Shown here: positions 1 to 8,510 of the stretch, piece by piece
Layout of the letters: every line of letters begins with the position of its first letter
Numbering within the stretch: position 1 is the first letter of the stretch
Source: Ga0077527 sp038316355
GTDB lineage: Bacteria > Pseudomonadota > Gammaproteobacteria > Burkholderiales > SG8-41
Length of the DNA stretch: 64,000 nt
Assembly (NCBI GenBank): GCA_038316355.1
Contig: JBBQAO010000005.1
Location: 1 to 64,000, forward strand
Direction of reading: 5' to 3'
Program-made: the position numbers and the translations under genes
The notes under the pieces: generated by a model
The model's input: only the letters and a program-made list of their open reading frames with translations
Database searches by the model: none
What the model was told of the DNA's origin: nothing

Positions 1-1067
1 GCTTCGCTGTAGCCTGCCCATGCGTCGTACTTGGCCTTGTACGCCATGTACGAATCGTGCACCTTCTTCACCAATGGATCCTTGGCCACGGCCTCCTCCA
101 GCACCTTCTTGGTGGTATCGCGCAGCGCTTTCACCACCGCATCCGGCAGCGGTCGCGCGATGACTTTCTGGTTTTTGACAAGGTCTTCCATGGCTTCCGC
201 ATTGGTGCGCTGACACCACGCTTCGCTAATAACATTGCACGCTGCCGCCGCGTTTTCGACCACCGCCTGCAGATCCTTGGGCAATTTCTCCCACGCCGCC
301 TTGTTGATCAGCAATTCCGACACCGTTGCGGTCTCATGCCAGCCGGTGGTGTAGTAGTACTTCGCGGCTTTCTGCAGGCCGAGGCGGCGATCCTGGTACG
401 GACCGACGAATTCAGCTGCATCAATCACACCGCGCTCCAGCGCCGGGAAAATCTCGCCACCCGGCAGCAATTTCACATCCACACCCAGCGCGGCATAGAC
501 TTTGCCGGCCAAACCAGGAATGCGCATTTTCAGACCCTTGAAATCGGCAACCGACTTGATTTCCTTCTTGAACCAGCCGGTCATCTGCACGCCGGTGTTG
601 CCGCAGGGCATCGCCACCATGCCAAAGGGCGCATACACCTCGTTCCAGAGTTGCTGCCCGCCGCCGTCATACAGCCAGCCGTTAATGCCCTGGAAATTCA
701 GCCCGAACGGCACCGCGGTGAAATACTGCGCGGCGAACGTCTTGCCGGTCCAGAAATAACTGTTGGCGTGATTCATTTCCACAGTGCCTGAGCGCACCGC
801 GTCGAATCCCTCCAGCGCCGGAATCAGTTCGCCCGCACCGAACACCTGAATCTTCAGCCGGCCACCCGACATCGCGTCAATGCGTTTGGCAAGATCAGTC
901 GCACTGCCCGGGCCGTCCATGTAAAACGGCGCGCCTTTGGGATAGGCGCTGGTCATTTTCCAGTTGAAAGTCTGCTGAGCACTGGCAATCATCGGAAAAC
1001 CGGCGATGGCAGTACCGGTTGCGGCAATAGCGCCGCCCTTGAGGAATTTTCTGCGGTCATTAAGCAT
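1..1067 (-). CDS. TRAP transporter substrate-binding protein, DctP family (3' end beyond window)
   Basis: Periplasmic receptor of a TRAP-type importer, which delivers organic acids or similar solutes to a DctQM membrane pair. The N-terminus MLNDRRKFLKGG followed by a hydrophobic stretch and ASA/QQ is a Tat-like export signal (residues 1-30). The mature part has the DctP pattern, including the region around DAAEFVGPYQDRRLGLQ and the C-terminal helices. 355 codons are present, so only a few residues are cut off. The ATG at 1067 is preceded by AGGGAGA. No DctQ or DctM gene is seen, but they could lie beyond position 1. The substrate cannot be read from sequence. Confidence 0.88.
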   Translation of the reverse strand, partial: MLNDRRKFLKGGAIAATGTAIAGFPMIASAQQTFNWKMTSAYPKGAPFYMDGPGSATDLAKRIDAMSGGRLKIQVFGAGELIPALEGFDAVRSGTVEMNHANSYFWTGKTFAAQYFTAVPFGLNFQGINGWLYDGGGQQLWNEVYAPFGMVAMPCGNTGVQMTGWFKKEIKSVADFKGLKMRIPGLAGKVYAALGVDVKLLPGGEIFPALERGVIDAAEFVGPYQDRRLGLQKAAKYYYTTGWHETATVSELLINKAAWEKLPKDLQAVVENAAAACNVISEAWCQRTNAEAMEDLVKNQKVIARPLPDAVVKALRDTTKKVLEEAVAKDPLVKKVHDSYMAYKAKYDAWAGYSE

Positions 1068-1256
1068 GCGAGTTCTCCCTTTCTGAGTTGGAAACAGGAA
1101 CGCTGGATACGTTACTCCCAAATGACAAATGGATGCAACGACCCGGCACAATACTGTCTGAATGGGGCGCACGATGCGCTGCAACAAAAGCGCGGGATGT
1201 GCGGCAGTAATGCCCGTTCAATCCCGTGCAATTAAAGCAGCGTGTAACGCCCGCGA

Positions 1257-1757
1257 TTAATAGGTTTTGTACTGCAGATACTTCCCGCTCATCACGATCT
1301 GCACACGGTCGCCTTTCGGGTCAGCTTCGCGTTGAAGATCCATCTTGAAATCGATAGCGCTCATGATGCCGTCACCGAATTCCTCGTGGATCAGTTCCTT
1401 GAAAGTCGTCCCGTAGACGCTGACCAGTTCATAGAAACGGTAGATCAAGGGATCAGTCGGCACCGCTGTCGGCAATGAACCCTTGTACGGCACTTCCTGT
1501 AGCAGCAGCACAGCATACGGCGACAAGCCTAGCAGTTTGCCTGCAGCCTCGGCCTGGGGTTTGGTCATCTGCATCTGGCCCAGCAATGCAGCAGTCGTCC
1601 ACTCCTTGCTCGCACCAACGGTTTTGGCAATCTTGGTCCACGACAGCCTCTTCTTGATCTTGGCTTCCATGACCAGCTCGGTGACGTCGGTGCGCTTCAT
1701 CGGTCGGGTCATGCTGGCCGCAGCCAGCAGTGCTTCTGGGGCATCATTCTTTTTCAT
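1257..1757 (-). CDS. cynS: Cyanate hydratase (cyanase)
   Basis: Catalyses the bicarbonate-dependent conversion of cyanate to ammonia and CO2, detoxifying cyanate and supplying nitrogen. The protein has 166 residues against about 156 in E. coli CynS. It has the N-terminal helical DNA-binding-like domain (about 25-90) and the C-terminal catalytic domain. The catalytic triad of the family is visible as Arg107 and Glu110 in YRFYE and Ser133 in MSAIDFK. It is the last gene of a minus-strand unit, 80 bp after an NrtD/CynD-like ATPase, which supports a cyanate uptake and breakdown operon. The first 15 or so residues are extra relative to E. coli. Confidence 0.95.
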   Translation of the reverse strand: MKKNDAPEALLAAASMTRPMKRTDVTELVMEAKIKKRLSWTKIAKTVGASKEWTTAALLGQMQMTKPQAEAAGKLLGLSPYAVLLLQEVPYKGSLPTAVPTDPLIYRFYELVSVYGTTFKELIHEEFGDGIMSAIDFKMDLQREADPKGDRVQIVMSGKYLQYKTY

Positions 1758-1837
1758 GGCATTCTCCTTTTGGTAAATTTCAGACTGTTAACGAGCAGGC
1801 TGTTGATGAATATTCATGCTGGGCTTTGACCGGACTT

Positions 1838-2755
1838 TTATTTGACGACCGCTACCAGCGGCTTTCCAGCGGACAACGACTTCGGCGCTTCCGCGATTAC
1901 ATCCGCCCGATCAAGTCCCGGCGTCACCAGCGGCGGATGCCGCGGATCATAATCCGGCGAATCGCTGGCAAATGCCTTCGAGCGATCGACCAGGAAATCA
2001 ATCAGGTGGTTGCGGATGCGGTAATAATGCGGGTGTTTGTGCAGATCATGGCGGGTACGGCTGCGCGGCATGCTGTTGACGACAATCTCGGCAATCTTGG
2101 CATGCGGACCATTGGTCATCAGCACGATTTTGTCGGCGAGCAAAATCGCTTCATCGACGTCATGGGTGATCATGAACACGGTCTGCCGGGTTTCTGCGCA
2201 GATGCGCAGCACTTCCTCCTGCAGCACGCCGCGGGTCAACGCGTCGAGCGCCGAAAACGGCTCGTCCATCAGCAGCATCTTGGGCTGGATCGACAATGCA
2301 CGGGCAATGCCGACGCGCTGCTTCATGCCACCCGACAATTCCGCCGGGCGCTTCTTCTCCGAACCCGTCAGGCTGACCAGATCGATATATTGCTGGCAAT
2401 GCGCGCGGATTTTCTCCCCGCCCCATTCAGGCCAGCGCGACTTCACGGCAAAGGCAATGTTGCCCATCACCGTCAGCCACGGCATCAGCGCATGACTCTG
2501 GAAAATCACCGCGCGATCCAGACTGGGCCCGCTGACTTCACGACCAGCGACAAAAACGTAACCGGATGATGTTTGATCAAGTCCGGACAGCACATTGAGG
2601 ATGGTGGTTTTTCCGCAGCCGGAATGACCGATCAGGCAGACAAACTCGCCGGGCTCGATCGAAAAATACAGGTCTTCGAACACCGTGGTCGCCGTGCCGT
2701 CGCGACCGGTGAACTTTTTGCTGATACCCTCGATGCGGATCAGGGGTTCGCTCAT
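1838..2755 (-). CDS. cynD: ABC transporter ATP-binding protein, NrtD/CynD type
   Basis: ATPase of a nitrate/cyanate/taurine-type importer, 305 residues. Walker A is GHSGCGKTT (43-51), the signature LSGGMKQR (140-147), Walker B LLMDEP (161-166) and the switch His198. The reading frame runs open upstream into the permease gene, but the ATG at 2755 starts the ATPase fold and has a GAAAGG element ahead. About 50 C-terminal residues after the ATPase fold are not assigned. It lies between the permease gene and cynS, so cyanate is the likely substrate; family sequence alone cannot separate cyanate from nitrate or bicarbonate. Confidence 0.88.
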   Translation of the reverse strand: MSEPLIRIEGISKKFTGRDGTATTVFEDLYFSIEPGEFVCLIGHSGCGKTTILNVLSGLDQTSSGYVFVAGREVSGPSLDRAVIFQSHALMPWLTVMGNIAFAVKSRWPEWGGEKIRAHCQQYIDLVSLTGSEKKRPAELSGGMKQRVGIARALSIQPKMLLMDEPFSALDALTRGVLQEEVLRICAETRQTVFMITHDVDEAILLADKIVLMTNGPHAKIAEIVVNSMPRSRTRHDLHKHPHYYRIRNHLIDFLVDRSKAFASDSPDYDPRHPPLVTPGLDRADVIAEAPKSLSAGKPLVAVVK

Positions 2756-2784
2756 GATTTTATGCCTTTCATGATCTGACTCCC

Positions 2785-3627
2785 TTATTCCGGAAACGTG
2801 ACCAGCTTGGTCAGCTTCGCCATCATCAGATCGAGCAGCATGCCCACCAGGCCGATCGCCAGAATCGCCGTCAGGATATTGGTGATCGACAGGTTGTTCC
2901 ATTCGTTCCAGACGAAATAGCCAATGCCGGTGCCGCCGACCAGCATTTCGGCGGCGACGATCACCAGCCAGGCAATGCTGATCGAAATGCGCATGCCGGT
3001 CATGATGGTCGGAGCGGCTGCCGGAAGGATCACGCGGAAGGCGGTGCGCATCGATCCGACTTCCAGGGTGCGCGCGACGTTCAGCCATTCGCGGCGCACG
3101 CTGGCGACACCGAACGCGGTGTTGATCAGCATCGGCCATACCGAGCAGATGAAAATCACGAAAATCGCCGAAACCGCGCTGTCCTTCAGTGTGAACAACG
3201 CCAGCGGCATCCACGCCAGCGGCGAGATCGGCTTCAACACCTGGATGAAAGGATCCAGCGCCCGGTACACCGTGGGTGACATACCGATCAGAAAGCCCAG
3301 CGGCACCGCGACCAGCGCCGCAAGCAGGTAGCCCACGAGCACGCGGCCGATTGAATAACCGAGTTGGATGCCGATGCCCTTGTCGTTGGGTCCGCGGTCG
3401 TAGAACGGCTCGTTAAGGTGCTGCCAGATTTTTTTGCCGAAATCAGCCGGTGTCGGGAACGTCGACTTCTGCCCAGTAGCCGCCGCCGCACCGACCAGTG
3501 CGGCATATTCAGAATCCACTGTCTGCGCCGCAGTTTTGGGCAGGGTCAGCGCATGCCACACACCAACCACCGTCAGCAAAATGATCAGCGACAGCAGCGG
3601 CGCGCGCCAAGTCATCAATCGGTTCAT
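2785..3627 (-). CDS. cynB: ABC transporter permease, NrtB/CynB type
   Basis: Inner-membrane permease of 280 residues with an N-terminal membrane anchor, a periplasmic loop (about 35-85) and a BPD_transp_1 core. The EAA-type loop that docks on the ATPase is visible around EWLNVARTLEVGSMRTAF (about 185-200). It sits between the receptor gene and the ATPase gene on the same strand, with 17 and 29 bp gaps. The order receptor-permease-ATPase-cyanase matches the cynABDS arrangement known from cyanobacteria and proteobacteria. Specificity is inferred from cynS. Confidence 0.87.
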   Translation of the reverse strand: MNRLMTWRAPLLSLIILLTVVGVWHALTLPKTAAQTVDSEYAALVGAAAATGQKSTFPTPADFGKKIWQHLNEPFYDRGPNDKGIGIQLGYSIGRVLVGYLLAALVAVPLGFLIGMSPTVYRALDPFIQVLKPISPLAWMPLALFTLKDSAVSAIFVIFICSVWPMLINTAFGVASVRREWLNVARTLEVGSMRTAFRVILPAAAPTIMTGMRISISIAWLVIVAAEMLVGGTGIGYFVWNEWNNLSITNILTAILAIGLVGMLLDLMMAKLTKLVTFPE

Positions 3628-3644
3628 TTCAGCGGCCTCACACC

Positions 3645-5012
3645 TCAGGTACGCTTGATCGCAAAACTGGCGATGTAAGCGTCAGGCTTGGCCGGATCAA
3701 ACTCCTTGCCCATGACAGTGAATTTCTTGCTGGTGGTGGTCGGCGGTTTCATGCCGACTTCCTTCATCAGCTTCATCGCATCGGTGGCGAGATACACCTC
3801 GCGTGCCACCTTGGCGTAATCGACATCACCCTTCAGCTGTCCCCAGCGTTTCATCTGGGTCATGATCCAGATGGCGAAGGAATGCCAGGGGAACGGATCG
3901 AAGTCGATGCGGTTCGGGTCTTTCTTGATGTTACCCAGGCCGTCGGCATAGGTACCGGTCAGCACCTGTTCGACCACGGTCACCGGCTGGTTCAGGTAGT
4001 TCGCCGGGGCGATGGCTTCCGCAATCTGCTTGCGATTCTCCTGTTTTGACGCAAACGCCGTTGCCTCCATGATCGCCTTCAGCAGTGCGCGATAGGTATT
4101 CGGCATCTTGGTGACGAACTCCCTGCTCGCTGCAAAAGCGCAACAGGGATGTCCCGCCCAGATGTCCTTGGTCAGCGTATGGATGTAACCGACGCCGTCG
4201 TAGACCGCGCGCTGGTTGACCGGATCCGGCGCGAGGAAACCGTCGATGTTGTCGGCGCGCAGATTGGCCACCATCTCCGGCGGCGGCACCGAGCGGATCT
4301 GCACATCGCGATCCGGATCCAGCCCATGCTCAGCGAGGAAATAACGCAGCAGGTAGTTGTGCATCGAATAGTCGAAGGGCACCGCGAACTTGAAGCCCTT
4401 CCACGATTTCGGATCCTTCCTGTCCTTGTGTTTGATCGCCAGTGTGATCGCCTGGCCATTGATATTCTCGACCGCGGGCATGGTGTACGGGATCGGGCTT
4501 GAGCCGACACCGAGCGTGATGGCAATCGGCATCGGTGACAGCATGTGCGCGGCGTCGTATTCCTTGTTCAGTGTTTTGTCCCGAACCACCGCCCATCCGG
4601 CAGTTTTGACCACATCAACGTTCAGGCCCTGCCGTGCATAAAAACCCATCGGCTGCGACATGATGATCGGCGTCGCGCAGGTAATCGGAATAAATCCGAC
4701 TTTGAGCGAGGTTTTCTCCAGGTTGCCGGACTGCGCAAAAGCCTCCTTTGCCATGCCCAGTGGGAAGAATGTGGAGATCGCCGCCATCGCCGTGCTGGCG
4801 CCGACCGCATTCAGAAAACGCCGCCGCATTGCATCTTCGGGAAACAGCGCGCGCATTACCGCCGCCTCAACGACGCGGTTGCCCAGCAACTCGCTGTCGG
4901 AAGTCTGACCGGCCAGATCGGCCTGATGTTCGGCCTCGTCCTGGTGATGGCCGCAGGAACAACCGCGGGTCAGTGCGGTGCCGGCGTCGAACGGATCCTT
5001 GAATGCGGACAT
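3645..5012 (-). CDS. cynA: CmpA/NrtA/CynA-family substrate-binding protein with Cys-His N-terminal extension
   Basis: Receptor of the putative cyanate importer, 455 residues. The chosen ATG at 5012 has AAGGAGAG four bases upstream; the open frame extends further but without a comparable site. Residues 1-60 form an unusual leader with CSCGHH and EAEH, possible metal or redox ligands. A Tat-like signal (MRRRFLNAVGAS, then a hydrophobic segment ending at AFAQ) follows at about 61-95. The NrtA-like binding fold follows, with TCATPIIMSQPMGFY near its start. The long leader before the export signal is odd but, from memory, recurs in betaproteobacterial relatives. First gene of the operon, behind a sigma-54 promoter. 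Confidence 0.87.
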   Translation of the reverse strand: MSAFKDPFDAGTALTRGCSCGHHQDEAEHQADLAGQTSDSELLGNRVVEAAVMRALFPEDAMRRRFLNAVGASTAMAAISTFFPLGMAKEAFAQSGNLEKTSLKVGFIPITCATPIIMSQPMGFYARQGLNVDVVKTAGWAVVRDKTLNKEYDAAHMLSPMPIAITLGVGSSPIPYTMPAVENINGQAITLAIKHKDRKDPKSWKGFKFAVPFDYSMHNYLLRYFLAEHGLDPDRDVQIRSVPPPEMVANLRADNIDGFLAPDPVNQRAVYDGVGYIHTLTKDIWAGHPCCAFAASREFVTKMPNTYRALLKAIMEATAFASKQENRKQIAEAIAPANYLNQPVTVVEQVLTGTYADGLGNIKKDPNRIDFDPFPWHSFAIWIMTQMKRWGQLKGDVDYAKVAREVYLATDAMKLMKEVGMKPPTTTSKKFTVMGKEFDPAKPDAYIASFAIKRT

Positions 5013-5051
5013 GGGGCTCTCCTTGAAGAATTGTTTTTCAATGGCAATCCA

Positions 5052-5070
5052 TTGCAGCAAGCGTGCCAAG
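5052..5070 (-). promoter_or_regulatory. Sigma-54 (RpoN) promoter for the cyanate operon
   Basis: Read on the minus strand the site is TTGGCACG, four bases, CTGCA. The sigma-54 consensus is YTGGCACG-N4-TTGCW, so only one defined base differs. GG (5067-5066) and GC (5055-5054) are separated by exactly 10 bases, as required for -24/-12. The predicted start near 5042 leaves about 30 bases of leader containing the AAGGAGAG of the receptor gene. Confidence 0.75.
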
Positions 5071-5196
5071 CCATGGACCCTGGCCCGCGCAATCCACAAC
5101 AAACTGTTTTTTAAAGAGAAAGTGGGCGGAGTTCAGCCCGCAGCGCAAACCCGACCGCAACATCAAGGTGCGTCACAAACACGAGACGCCCCACAA

Positions 5197-5214
5197 CGGT
5201 GCGAATCCGCACCG
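5197..5214. promoter_or_regulatory. Inverted repeat, possible activator site upstream of the sigma-54 promoter
   Basis: CGGTGCG and CGCACCG form a perfect 7-bp inverted repeat with a 4-base spacer, about 140 bp upstream of the -12 element. That is a usual distance for a sigma-54 enhancer-binding protein. The half-sites are arranged inversely to the enteric NtrC site (GCAC..GTGC), so the binding protein is uncertain. Confidence 0.35.
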
Positions 5215-5276
5215 GATGCGGGCGTATTGCACAGCAACGGCACAAACGCCAAATGCGCCCACGTTAAAATAGAGCC

Positions 5277-6728
5277 ATGCCCTTACCGCTACCGACCCGA
5301 ACCGGCGCCGTGCTGTGCGCACTGGCCCTCACCAACTGCGCGACCAACCCCGTCACCGGCAATCCCAACTTCGTGACCATGTCCGAGGCGCAGGAAGTCA
5401 GCACCGGGCGCAATGAAGACAAAAAAGTACGCGAGCAGTACGGCACGTATGACCATCCTGCCCTGCAGCGTTACGTCAGCGACATCGGCCAGCGCCTGGC
5501 CAAGGCCAGCCACCGCGCCGGGCTGCAATACCAGTTTCTCGTGGTCGACTCGCCGCAGGTCAACGCCTTTGCGCTGCCCGGCGGTTATATCTACATCACC
5601 CGCGGCATCCTCGCCTACCTGAACTCCGAGGCCGAACTGGCCGCCGTGCTCGGCCACGAAATCGGCCACGTCACTGCGCGCCATTCGGTGCAGCAGTTGT
5701 CCGCTGCCACCGCCGCCAACGTCGGCGCCTCGGTGCTGCAGATTTTTGTGCCGCAGATCCGCAACAGCGCCGGCGATGCCCTGATCAATACGCTGGGCGG
5801 CGCGCTGCTGTCGGGTTACGGGCGCGAACACGAACTTGAAGCCGACCGCCTCGGCGCCGAATACCTGGCGCGCACCGGTTACGACCCGCAGGCGATGATC
5901 AAGGTCGTCGGCGTGCTGAAAAACCAGGAGCTGTTCGACGCCGAAGTGGCAAAAGCCGAGGGCCGCGAGGCGCGCGCCTACCACGGCCTGTTTGCGTCGC
6001 ACCCCGACAACGACACGCGGCTGCAGGAAGTCGTGCGCGAAGCCGCAAAATTCAAAAGCACGGAAAACCGCATCAATCGCGAGGAGTTCATGCGTGGCAT
6101 GGAAGGCATGGTGTTCGCCGACAGCCCGGCACAGGGCGTCGTGCGCAACAACAGCCTCTACCATCCCGACCTCGGCCTCACGCTGAATTTCCCCGCCGGC
6201 TGGCGGGTGCAGAACAACGCGCGGAATGTGGTGGCCACGAGTCCGGGACGCAATGCGCTGATTGACCTGCGCAGTGCCGGTCGTGCCGAAGGCTCGCCGG
6301 CAGATGTGCTGCGCAAAATGCTCAAACTCGGCGCCGGCAGCAGCGTGACGCCGCAGCCCCTCGGCAACCTGCAGGCCGCGATCACCGAAACCACCCTGTC
6401 GGGCAAACCGACACGCATCGCCGTCGTGTTCCTCGGCACCAATGCCTACGCCATCGGCATGCAGGCCAACGATGCCGCGGCCCTGCGCGAACACAAGGCG
6501 GCGATGGAAGCCGCGATGAACAGCTTCCACGCCATCACCGCGCAGGAGCGGGCGCTGGCAAAACCGCTGCGGTTGCGGGTGATCACCGCGCAGGCCGGGC
6601 AGACCTTCGCCACGCTCGCGCGCAGCTCCCCGCTCGGCCGTTTTGCCGAAAACCACCTGCGCGTGATCAACGGACTGTATCCGTCCGGCGAACCCGTTGC
6701 CGGGCAGTCGCTGAAAATCGTCGAATAG
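5277..6728 (+). CDS. M48-family metallopeptidase, envelope lipoprotein (BepA/LoiP-like)
   Basis: Zinc peptidase of 483 residues, likely in envelope quality control. A lipoprotein signal with LTNC places the lipidated Cys at residue 21. The zinc motif HEIGH is at 127-131 and the third ligand is in the ELEAD segment (Glu188). The C-terminal half (about 260-430) has no recognised catalytic motif, and the last 50 residues (VITAQAGQTFATLA...) resemble a LysM-like fold weakly. Divergent from the cyanate operon across a 264-bp spacer that must carry promoters for both. Confidence 0.9.
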   Translation: MPLPLPTRTGAVLCALALTNCATNPVTGNPNFVTMSEAQEVSTGRNEDKKVREQYGTYDHPALQRYVSDIGQRLAKASHRAGLQYQFLVVDSPQVNAFALPGGYIYITRGILAYLNSEAELAAVLGHEIGHVTARHSVQQLSAATAANVGASVLQIFVPQIRNSAGDALINTLGGALLSGYGREHELEADRLGAEYLARTGYDPQAMIKVVGVLKNQELFDAEVAKAEGREARAYHGLFASHPDNDTRLQEVVREAAKFKSTENRINREEFMRGMEGMVFADSPAQGVVRNNSLYHPDLGLTLNFPAGWRVQNNARNVVATSPGRNALIDLRSAGRAEGSPADVLRKMLKLGAGSSVTPQPLGNLQAAITETTLSGKPTRIAVVFLGTNAYAIGMQANDAAALREHKAAMEAAMNSFHAITAQERALAKPLRLRVITAQAGQTFATLARSSPLGRFAENHLRVINGLYPSGEPVAGQSLKIVE

Positions 6729-6792
6729 ACGCTGCACCGGACACCTTGCCGGCGCGCGCGGATGCGATAATCGGCGGCTATAACAATAACGA

Positions 6793-8424
6793 GTGCTGAA
6801 CGTGACCCTTGCGCTGCGCCCGCTGCTGATCGCCGTCCTCTGCCTCGCCTGGCTACTGCCGGGGCTGATCGCGCACGATCCGTGGAAACCCGACGAGGCC
6901 TATACCTTCGGCGCCGTCTACGAAATCCTGCAGGGCGGCGGCTGGATCGTGCCGCAGATCGCCGGCGAGCCTTTCCTCGACAAACCACCGCTGTTCTACC
7001 TCAGCGCCGCAGCCAGCGCGTGGCTGCTGTCGCCCATCCTTCCGCTGCATGACGGCGCGCGGCTGGTCGCGGGCCTGTGGATCGGCCTCGCGCTGCTGTT
7101 CAGCGCGCTCGCCTCGCGCGAACTCCACGGCGAGCGCCGCGGTCTGATCGCGGTACTGCTGCTGCTCGGCTCACTCGGCCTGGTGGTGCGCGGTCATCAA
7201 CTGATCGTCGATGTCGCGGCCCTTGCCGGTTTTGCGGTGGCCTACTACGGCGCGGCGCTGGCGCTGCGGCGAACGGTTTCCGGCGGTTTCTGGCTTGGCA
7301 CCGCCTGTGGCCTGGTGTTCATGACCCAGGGCGTGCCCGAAGCGATGATGCTCGTGGTGATCGCCCTGCTGCTGCCGCTGCTCAGCACGCACTGGCGCAC
7401 AACGCAGTACGCAGCGGCGCTGGGTGTCGCGCTCGCCGCCGCGCTGCCGTGGCTGGTGATCTGGCCGGCGCTGCTCTACCGGCACGATCCGGCGCTGCTC
7501 AACGCCTGGTTCACCGCCGAAAACCTGACGCGTTTTTTCGGCACCCGCGACATTTTTGCCGGCCTCGGTTATTACCTGCGCACCCTCCCCTGGTACGCTT
7601 TCCCGGTGTGGCCGCTGGCACTTTGGGCCCTGTGGCGCGCGCGGCGCATGGGACAGCTCAGCGCGCCGGGCGTGATCCTGCCGGCGCTGGGCTTCATCGT
7701 TACGCTGCTGATGCTGGGCAGCGCCGCCGAACAGCGCGAACTCTATGCGCTGCCGATGCTGGTACCGCTGGCGCTGCTCGCCGTGCCCGGCATCACCCCG
7801 TTGCGGCCCGGTCCGGCCAGCGGCTGGTACTGGTTCAGCGTCATGGCCTTCACGTTTTTCATTTTTACCGGCTGGTTTTACTGGGGCGCGCTGGAACTGG
7901 GCGTGCCGGGCAAACTGCACAACCATCTGCACACCATCCGTCCCGGCTATAACTTCGGCTTCCGCTGGCTGCCGTTTGTGCTCGGACTCGCCTACAGCGC
8001 CGCCTGGTTTGTGCTGCTCGCCCGACTGCAGCGCAATGCCGAACGGCCGCTGATCATCTGGGTTGGCGGCATCACCGCGGCATGGGCGCTGCTGGCGACG
8101 CTGTTCATCGGCTGGGTGGACACCAGCAAAAGCTACCGTTCGGTCATTGCCGACATGCAACGCGCTATGCCGCCGCAGTATGGCTGTGTCGCCAGCCGCG
8201 AACTCGGCGAGACCCAGCGCGCGATGCTGCATTATTTTGCCGGCATCCGCACCCAGCCCCTTGAAACCAGAACCCGGGGGGCGCGCTGCGAACTGCTGCT
8301 GACACAAGGCGCGCCGCTGGATGAACTGGTGATGCCGAAGGAGTGGAAAAAAATCTGGGAAGGTCACCGCCCCGGCGACAAGGATGAACGCCTGCGCCTG
8401 TATCACAGGACAACCCGAAAATAA
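6793..8424 (+). CDS. ArnT-like membrane glycosyltransferase (GT39/GT83, PMT superfamily)
   Basis: Polytopic inner-membrane protein of 543 residues, likely moving a sugar from a lipid carrier to an envelope acceptor. Asp34-Glu35 in DPWKPDEAYTFG match the catalytic acidic motif in the first periplasmic loop of this superfamily. Around a dozen hydrophobic segments follow, and the last 80 residues are soluble. The start is GTG at 6793, without a clear Shine-Dalgarno; a second GTG lies nine bases on. The acceptor cannot be told from sequence; no arn or lipid A genes are adjacent. Confidence 0.85.
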   Translation: MLNVTLALRPLLIAVLCLAWLLPGLIAHDPWKPDEAYTFGAVYEILQGGGWIVPQIAGEPFLDKPPLFYLSAAASAWLLSPILPLHDGARLVAGLWIGLALLFSALASRELHGERRGLIAVLLLLGSLGLVVRGHQLIVDVAALAGFAVAYYGAALALRRTVSGGFWLGTACGLVFMTQGVPEAMMLVVIALLLPLLSTHWRTTQYAAALGVALAAALPWLVIWPALLYRHDPALLNAWFTAENLTRFFGTRDIFAGLGYYLRTLPWYAFPVWPLALWALWRARRMGQLSAPGVILPALGFIVTLLMLGSAAEQRELYALPMLVPLALLAVPGITPLRPGPASGWYWFSVMAFTFFIFTGWFYWGALELGVPGKLHNHLHTIRPGYNFGFRWLPFVLGLAYSAAWFVLLARLQRNAERPLIIWVGGITAAWALLATLFIGWVDTSKSYRSVIADMQRAMPPQYGCVASRELGETQRAMLHYFAGIRTQPLETRTRGARCELLLTQGAPLDELVMPKEWKKIWEGHRPGDKDERLRLYHRTTRK

Positions 8425-8510
8425 CCACCGGGCGCGTTGGTTCTGATATCTGCGCTGACGGCTGCACCCTGAGCTCAGCCCCGAATATAATGGTTCCTGA
8501 TGAGGGCACC

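Noticed and set aside
57..791. Long plus-strand frame opposite the TRAP receptor
   Set aside because: The minus-strand frame has clear DctP family sequence and signal peptide; the plus frame is its antisense shadow.
5289..6737. Minus-strand frame of 482 codons opposite the M48 gene
   Set aside because: It is an antisense effect of high GC3; the plus frame has HEIGH and a lipobox.
7171..8406. Minus-strand frame of 411 codons opposite the glycosyltransferase
   Set aside because: His/Gln/Arg-rich low-information translation typical of an antisense frame; no motif.
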